Origin: Nitrososphaerota archaeon
Lineage (GTDB): Archaea; Thermoproteota; Nitrososphaeria; Nitrososphaerales; Gagatemarchaeaceae
Reading direction: 5' to 3'
Length of the DNA: 64,000 nucleotides
NCBI GenBank assembly: GCA_029785375.1
Contig: JAFLZV010000002.1
Coordinates: 51,497 to 115,496, forward strand
The notes beneath the pieces were generated by a model. That model was not told where the DNA came from. It ran no database searches and saw nothing but the letters and a program-made list of their open reading frames with translations. Both the position numbers and the translations under genes were made by a program. Position 1 is the first letter of the stretch. The number at the start of each line of letters is the position of its first letter. Shown here one piece after another: positions 59,415 to 64,000 of the stretch.

Positions 59415-61328
59415 TTGGAACAGAAAGCCAACGGCGTAAGCCTGATGAGCGCTATTCTGAACAACATCCCAGCGGAGGCTCAGATTACAAGGATAGAGTA
59501 CGAGGGCCCTAGAATAGCCCTCTACACCAAGAACCCCGCCTACCTGCACAAGAACAGCTATGTCATATCAGAGATAGTCAACTCCCTGAAGAGGAGGGTC
59601 GTCACTAGGACGGAGAAGTCGATAAGGAAGCAGGAGAGCGACGCCAGACAGGTCCTCGAGAGAGCAGTCCCTCCCGAGGCGGGAGCGTCCAACTACTTTT
59701 TCGACGACGCGCTGGGCGAGATAACCCTCGAAGCGGAGAATCCCAGGCTGCTCTCACAGGAGGCAGGTTTCGACCTTGGCAGCGCCATGGAACAGACGGG
59801 GTGGAAAATCAAGGTTCGGAAGGCACCGCATATCAAATCCACCGCCATCCAGAACGTATACTTCGCCCTGAAAGCGGGGACCGAGATAAGAGAGAAATTT
59901 TACAGGGAGCTGGGCGAAGCCATATTCAGGCCGAGAATCGCCACGGAGGAGCACGTCACCATCAAGACTCTCGGCGCCTTTCAACAGGTAGGCAGGTCGT
60001 GCGTGCTGATTGAGACGGCGGAGAGCAAGGTACTGCTGGACTGCGGAATCCATCCCGGCTCGAGGAACCCCTGGGACGCCTACCCGCGCCTCGACTGGGC
60101 CGACATTTCGCCGGGCGAGATAGACGCAATAGTGGTCAGTCATGCACACTTGGATCACCAGGGCTTCGTTCCCGCCATGTACAAGTACGGCTACGACGGA
60201 CCGGTGTACTGCACCGAGCCGACCCTTCCTCTTATGACCATGCTGCAGAACGACTTCGTGAAGATCGCCCAGATCGAAGGAGGGAGGCTGATTTACGACC
60301 AGAAGGACATCAGAGACGAGATTCAGCATGCCATCACGCTCCCATACGGCATGGTGACAGACATATCGCCGGACATCAAGCTCGTGTTCAACAACGCCGG
60401 ACACATACTGGGGTCGGCGACGGTCCATCTCCACATCGGGGAAGGCGCACACAACATAGTCTACACTGGGGACTACAAGTACGGGAGGACCCAGCTCTTC
60501 GACTCGGCGACCTGGAACTACCCGAGGGTAGAGACGCTGATCACCGAAAGCACCTACGGAGCGAAGGAGGACATCATGCCGGTCCGCGAAGAGGTGGAAA
60601 TGAACTTCGTCAACGCCATCAACGGCACGCTCAAAAACGGAGGGAAGGTGTTGATTCCCATCCCAGCAGTCGGACGTGCCCAGGAGATACTCTTGGTCCT
60701 CGACCAGTACATGAAGAGCAAGACGCTCGTGGAGGCGCCTGTTTTCATCGAAGGGATGATCTCGGAAGCCACGGCAATCCACGTCTCCTATGCCGATTAT
60801 CTCTCCAGGGAGCTGAGAACCAAGATACTCGAGGAGGGGGTGAACCCGTTCAAGTCAGAGTACTTCACTGAAGTCGAGCACCCCAGCGACAGGGAGGAGG
60901 CGTACAGGGAAGGCCCTGCCATCATCATGGCGACGTCGGGGATGCTAGAGGGAGGGCCGGTCCTTGACTATTTCGAGCACCTCGCCCCGTCAGAGAAGAA
61001 CAAGATAATCTTCGTCTCGTACCAGGTGCAGGGTAGCATGGGCAGGCGCGTCCTCGACGGCGGCAGCCAGGCGAGCCTAATGGGGCAGGACGGGAAGATA
61101 AAGATCGTAGACGTCAGGGCTTCGGTCCAGAAGGTGGACGGCTTCAGCGGCCACAGCGACTACAACCAGATAGTCCGCTTCGTGGGGAAGGTGAGGCCTA
61201 AGCTGCAGTTGGTGCTCGTGAACCACGGCGAGAAGAGGAAGACCGAGAACCTCGCTTACGCCATACAGAGGATATACCGTATACCTGCGATCCACCCCGC
61301 AGTTCAGGAAGCAATCAGGGTCTACTAG
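59415..61328 (+). CDS. beta-CASP ribonuclease aCPSF1 (FttA)
   Basis: 637 residues, TTG start. Two N-terminal KH-like domains (to about 175), metallo-beta-lactamase core with VVSHAHLDHQGFVPAMYKYG (HxHxDH), NAGHILGSATVHLH, and the beta-CASP insert with TESTYGAKED, IPAVGRAQEILLVLDQYM, ATSGMLEGGPVLDYF and the final DGFSGHSDYNQ. Archaeal CPSF73 homologue that cuts RNA 3' ends and drives transcription termination. Directly downstream of psmB. Confidence 0.96.
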   Translation: MEQKANGVSLMSAILNNIPAEAQITRIEYEGPRIALYTKNPAYLHKNSYVISEIVNSLKRRVVTRTEKSIRKQESDARQVLERAVPPEAGASNYFFDDALGEITLEAENPRLLSQEAGFDLGSAMEQTGWKIKVRKAPHIKSTAIQNVYFALKAGTEIREKFYRELGEAIFRPRIATEEHVTIKTLGAFQQVGRSCVLIETAESKVLLDCGIHPGSRNPWDAYPRLDWADISPGEIDAIVVSHAHLDHQGFVPAMYKYGYDGPVYCTEPTLPLMTMLQNDFVKIAQIEGGRLIYDQKDIRDEIQHAITLPYGMVTDISPDIKLVFNNAGHILGSATVHLHIGEGAHNIVYTGDYKYGRTQLFDSATWNYPRVETLITESTYGAKEDIMPVREEVEMNFVNAINGTLKNGGKVLIPIPAVGRAQEILLVLDQYMKSKTLVEAPVFIEGMISEATAIHVSYADYLSRELRTKILEEGVNPFKSEYFTEVEHPSDREEAYREGPAIIMATSGMLEGGPVLDYFEHLAPSEKNKIIFVSYQVQGSMGRRVLDGGSQASLMGQDGKIKIVDVRASVQKVDGFSGHSDYNQIVRFVGKVRPKLQLVLVNHGEKRKTENLAYAIQRIYRIPAIHPAVQEAIRVY

Positions 61329-61651
61329 AGCCACTCCTGTCACCCAATAGGCTGGCAGCAGTATGGGCTCACTTTGGGCCAGCTCTCCAGCTACCTTCGG
61401 ACGCTGGGGTCGGACTACACCAGAGAAACCGACGCATCTTCGATTGGGCTGGTCCTAAAGGACGGAAACAGGTTTCTGGCGCCTTCCAGGAGGAATCGCA
61501 AGAGAGCCGTAGACCGGCTCATCGACTGCGTCGCGGCTTCGGGATCAGGTTTTCCTTCTGGTCGTGCTGGCAGCCGACTGCGGACCGTATTAACCCCGGG
61601 GGCCCGCTCTTGGCCTCCATGAGACCAGTACCAGGTTAGAGCACCAGGTCG
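61329..61651. other. 323-bp gap, no convincing gene
   Basis: Between the aCPSF1 stop and the sepF stop (convergent). An 82-codon TTG frame (from 61374) and a short ATG frame (61363) exist; the former begins with an ordinary-looking stretch (LSSYLRTLGSDYTRETD) but ends in Arg/Gly/Pro-rich noise. No tRNA or known RNA motif seen. Could be a long 3' UTR or a decayed gene. Confidence 0.4.
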
Positions 61652-61978
61652 CTATTGGAGACCGCGCCAGATTCGTACACCAGGAGGGGTGATGACGACT
61701 CGCTCGTCCCCGAGCCTTGCGATATCGCCGCCGACCGAAGTGGCGAACTCGTACAGCTGCTCGACAGAAGACTTCAGCTCCTCTAAACTCTTCTGAGCCA
61801 GGGGAGTCACCTTGAGTATCACTATGGTCTTGTTGGAGACGTCCTCCTGAATCTTCGGCAGGTCCTCGATGCTCTTGAGCGCCAAGGCCTTCAGAAGAAT
61901 CTCTTTGCTCTTCCCTTCGAGATTCCTCGCCTGCATCACGCCGGACATTTGAAGTGTTTCTCCGTGACCCATGGTCAT
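61652..61978 (-). CDS. sepF: cell division protein SepF
   Basis: 108 residues. The archaeal SepF core is unmistakable: KTIVILKVTPLAQKSLEELK, VEQLYEFATSVGGDIARLGD and ERVVITPPGVRIWR. The N-terminal MTMGHGETLQM may include the short membrane-targeting region. Anchors FtsZ to the membrane in archaea that have FtsZ. Start ATG 61978 or 61972. Preceded by a 130-bp AT-rich gap. Confidence 0.9.
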   Translation of the reverse strand: MTMGHGETLQMSGVMQARNLEGKSKEILLKALALKSIEDLPKIQEDVSNKTIVILKVTPLAQKSLEELKSSVEQLYEFATSVGGDIARLGDERVVITPPGVRIWRGLQ

Positions 61979-62110
61979 TATTAAGGGTAGGGCGGTGCAA
62001 GCAATTCTATCACAGTCGTGAATTAGTTAGACTCTGTTGTAGAGATTAGTTCTCAGGGAAGAGATTTCGTTCTTAGCTTAAAAGGAGAGGGAGGAGTGAA
62101 AGTAAACCTG
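61979..62110. other. AT-rich intergenic stretch upstream of sepF
   Basis: Markedly lower GC than the surroundings, with runs such as GAATTAGTTAGAC and GCTTAAAAGG. Holds the sepF promoter region on the minus strand; no clear box could be fixed at the leaderless distance. No open frame or RNA recognised. Confidence 0.35.
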
Positions 62111-62590
62111 TCAGAGGGACTTGTGGGCGTTCCAGTAGTGGTCCCCCACATGGTGCAGGTTCTTCACGCAACTGCCCCGGGACATCGGCCCAGCTTCAGT
62201 TCCGGAGACCATTGTGGGGCCGACTGCTATGGCCCGTCCCTTCTTCTCCTCTTTGATAATCACCATCTTCCCTGCCTCCCCCCAGTCATCCATCTTCCTT
62301 ATGCCGGGTCGCATCACATCGGCCCCGTTGATGAGGAATCTGATGGCGCCCTCGTCGACCACGACGGAGGGAAAGAGGGCAAGGGTGGGTTGTGAGCCCA
62401 GAAATGGGAAGAAGGAGTCCCCTGTCTGGACGAACTCGTACTCCTCGAGCCTAACGAAGACGACGCCTTCTTCTGGCTCCGCGCACTCCGCCTGGGCTGA
62501 CTTCGGCAGAGTGAGCGAGAGGCCCAGGGATCTCTCCAACTTCGCAACCATCGATACAGAATCCCGATGCGACAGAACCCACTTCTTCAA
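62111..62590 (-). CDS. PUA-domain RNA-binding protein (MCT-1-like)
   Basis: 159 residues. N-terminal pre-PUA part (KKWVLSHRDSVSMVAKLERS) and a PUA domain: LALFPSVVVDEGAIRFLING, ADVMRPGI and KKGRAIAVGPTMVSG. Resembles archaeal homologues of MCT-1/Tma20, translation re-initiation factors. Divergent from the Sm-like gene. Confidence 0.87.
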   Translation of the reverse strand: MKKWVLSHRDSVSMVAKLERSLGLSLTLPKSAQAECAEPEEGVVFVRLEEYEFVQTGDSFFPFLGSQPTLALFPSVVVDEGAIRFLINGADVMRPGIRKMDDWGEAGKMVIIKEEKKGRAIAVGPTMVSGTEAGPMSRGSCVKNLHHVGDHYWNAHKSL

Positions 62591-62610
62591 CTGGGGAAGC
62601 GCGCATGACT

Positions 62611-62620
62611 GCTTAAATAA
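62611..62620 (+). promoter_or_regulatory. TATA box of the Sm-like gene
   Basis: GCTTAAATAA about 40-50 bp before the candidate starts (TTG 62653, ATG 62665); predicts a transcript start near 62640 and a short leader. Confidence 0.5.
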
Positions 62621-62652
62621 ATGAATCCAGACGGCAGGTTCAAGGGAACAGT

Positions 62653-62883
62653 TTGTCCGTAGACATGGCAGTTAAGGTCCTTGACGAAAGCATCGGGAAG
62701 GTCGTCCTGATTAAGTTGAAGGGAGGAAAGGTCATCAGGGGCAGCCTGCAAGGGTTCGACCAGCACATGAACCTGGCTCTTGAGAAGGCTGAAGAGGTGT
62801 CCGACGATGGCCAGCCGAACTCCCTCGGGACGCTGATTGTGCGCGGGGACAACATAATCATGATTTCGCCTCCGCCGACCTGA
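62653..62883 (+). CDS. Sm-like (Lsm/SmAP) RNA-binding protein
   Basis: 76 residues from TTG 62653, or 72 from ATG 62665. Sm1 motif VVLIKLKGGKVIRGSLQGFDQHMNL-type (VLIKLKGGKVIRG, FDQHMNLAL) and Sm2 LGTLIVRGDNIIMISPP. Forms ring oligomers binding U-rich RNA. Independent promoter upstream. Confidence 0.93.
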   Translation: MSVDMAVKVLDESIGKVVLIKLKGGKVIRGSLQGFDQHMNLALEKAEEVSDDGQPNSLGTLIVRGDNIIMISPPPT

Positions 62884-62935
62884 AGGACCACGCCCCTCCA
62901 GGGCTCTCCGGGATGAGCATCTCCCAAGTGAATCT

Positions 62936-62948
62936 GCTTTTATACCAA
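62936..62948 (+). promoter_or_regulatory. TATA region before the coiled-coil membrane protein
   Basis: Contains TTTTATACC, centred about 38 bp before ATG 62981 and about 20 bp before GTG 62963; supports the ATG as the start. Confidence 0.45.
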
Positions 62949-62980
62949 AGGCGCCCAAGCGCGTGCAAGGAAAGGCGCGC

Positions 62981-63643
62981 ATGGTCGATGTTCTGACAGT
63001 GGTGGTCGCTGGTGTTGTCGGGCTCGGCCTCGGCGGACTTGCATCCTACGTAGTATTCTATACTAGGCCGAAGCAAACGAGGGTGGCTGTAAAACGGGCG
63101 GATGCTCAAGGGAGGACCGTCGAGTCTACCGTGACCACCGCTGACCTAGAGCGCTCTCGGAGAGATATGAGAACGATCATGGTCGAGAGAGACCTTCTCT
63201 CGTCAGCTATGATGAAGCTCTACGAAGCGGAGAGCGAAGGGAGGATAACCCGCGAGGAGAGGGAGATGATATCCAAGCGGTACAGCGACCAGATCAAAGA
63301 GCTCCAGGCCAAGTTGAAGGACGTTGAGCTCGTCGTCGAGGTAGGAGAGCTCGAAGGACTTCGTGGAGAGCTGGTGACGCTCTTCGAGAGCAAGATACGG
63401 AACATCGAATCTAGGCTGGACGTGGCGAAGCAGAGGCTGGGCCCTGCGGCTCCTCAGCCGGCAAGGAAGGAGGTCACCCCCAAGGTCGAAAAGGCGACCG
63501 ACCTAGAGCGCGCCGTGGAGAGGAGGGCGAAGCCTGAGATGAGCGAGTCCGAGAAGCGGGTCAAGGTAATCAGGGACGAAGTGATGGATGCTCTCACCAA
63601 GCTAGAACAGATAGACATCGAGAAGAAGCAGCAGGAAGGCTGA
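62981..63643 (+). CDS. membrane-anchored coiled-coil protein, unknown
   Basis: 220 residues from ATG 62981. One N-terminal TM helix (VDVLTVVVAGVVGLGLGGLA), then long charged helices (about 50-135) and a Pro/Ala/Lys linker before a last helix (KRVKVIRDEVMDALTKLEQI). Topology of a membrane-tethered coiled coil facing the cytoplasm. No family recognised. Its TGA overlaps the ATG of the next gene (TGATG), so they form an operon. Confidence 0.7.
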   Translation: MVDVLTVVVAGVVGLGLGGLASYVVFYTRPKQTRVAVKRADAQGRTVESTVTTADLERSRRDMRTIMVERDLLSSAMMKLYEAESEGRITREEREMISKRYSDQIKELQAKLKDVELVVEVGELEGLRGELVTLFESKIRNIESRLDVAKQRLGPAAPQPARKEVTPKVEKATDLERAVERRAKPEMSESEKRVKVIRDEVMDALTKLEQIDIEKKQQEG

Positions 63644-64000
63644 TGGACATAATCCCTATAGCGGTTTAGACCTAAAGGCGGTCAAGCCGACCCGCAAGTA
63701 CCACTGCTACATCCCGCCAGAGAAAAGGCATCACTTTACCCCAGAGGAAGCCAGGGAAGCCGTCCAGAAGCTCAAAGAGAAGCACCCTGACCATTACAAG
63801 ACGTTCGCCCAGAAGGGGCACCTGGCCCTGTGGGGAGAGGTCTGGGAGACCCACGCCATCATAGCACAGGACATTGCCTTCCAGAACTACCTCGAATTCA
63901 GGAACAGACCCCTGCGGGACAGGACTGTAGCGAGTGCCAAGTCGGCCGTGAGAGACTTCCTGACCTATCTAGGGGCACCCATAACCACCACCGCCCTGTC
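63643..64000 (+). pseudogene. partial gene at window edge, apparent early frameshift
   Basis: ATG 63643 shares TGATG with the previous stop but hits TAG after eight codons (MDIIPIAV). From about 63664 another frame stays open to the window end and looks coding: GLDLKAVKPTRKYHCYIPP, HFTPEEAREAVQKLKEKHPD, FAQKGHLALWGEVWETHAII. That frame has no start codon of its own. One extra G at 63663-63664 would join the two. The product is unrecognised and the 3' end lies outside. Confidence 0.5.

Noticed and set aside
61374..61622. 82-codon TTG frame after aCPSF1
   Set aside because: First part looks passable, but the end is Arg/Gly/Pro noise and no promoter or overlap supports it; described as a gap instead.
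1..64000. CRISPR arrays, rRNA genes, prophage or defence genes
   Set aside because: No regular direct repeats, rRNA landmarks, or phage or restriction proteins were seen on either strand.

Overview
The window reads as a gene-dense, high-GC archaeal chromosome segment. Archaeal markers include the thermosome, proteasome beta subunits, L15e, S3Ae, EF-1 beta, FEN1, sn-glycerol-1-phosphate dehydrogenase, aCPSF1, Kae1/Bud32/Pcc1, SepF and an intron-containing tRNA. Together with an aerobic-looking succinate dehydrogenase and a fatty-acid/CoA module, they suggest a TACK-lineage archaeon, most likely Thaumarchaeota/Nitrososphaeria-like. No ammonia-oxidation gene is present, so that placement is an inference. 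Many genes have a TATA-like box about 25 bp before the start codon (leaderless transcription), and TTG and GTG starts are common.

Layout. 1-9.5 kb: a leftward block with sufC-sufB-sufD-Rieske-sufS-sufU running into succinate dehydrogenase (anchor, a small two-TM protein, sdhA, sdhB); two copies of one 14-bp partial palindrome sit before sufC and sufB. 9.5-19.6 kb: a GAF/methionine-sulfoxide-reductase-like protein, aquaporin, thermosome, ornithine-cyclodeaminase family enzyme, DUF371, a mevalonate-decarboxylase homologue lacking key catalytic residues, oxidoreductases, a half-size DOHH-like HEAT protein, and a decayed sodium:solute symporter/DUF3311 pair. 19.6-35 kb: GltD-like oxidoreductase, a tRNA-Lys(CUU) with two introns, diphthine synthase fused to DUF357, a wHTH-nucleotidyltransferase, translin, FEN1, EF-1 beta, geranylgeranyl reductase, Pth2, TruD, ferredoxin reductase, L15e and YchF. 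35-42.7 kb: a leftward translation/KEOPS operon (hypothetical, Kae1, Bud32, S15, DHH exonuclease, Pcc1, SerRS, S3Ae), then UPF0201, Pop5 and SCP2. 42.7-50 kb: a beta-oxidation-type island (DUF35, two thiolases, acyl-CoA dehydrogenase, fused 3-hydroxyacyl-CoA dehydrogenase/enoyl-CoA hydratase, CaiB-family CoA-transferase). 50-57.3 kb: methyltransferase, small proteins, metallo-hydrolase, a proteasome beta lacking Thr1, RtcA, NMNAT, aminotransferase, FKBP and EgsA. 57.5-58.7 kb: a complete 1.19-kb IS with 20-bp inverted repeats, a 6-bp target duplication and a frameshifted transposase. 58.7-64 kb: catalytic proteasome beta, aCPSF1, SepF, PUA protein, Sm-like protein, a coiled-coil membrane protein and a truncated, apparently frameshifted gene at the right edge.

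No CRISPR array, rRNA, prophage or defence island was seen. The observations most worth following are the double-intron tRNA, the shared suf operator, the altered mevalonate enzyme and the Thr1-less proteasome beta. Several apparent frameshifts fall at or near G/C runs, so part of the apparent gene decay may be assembly error.
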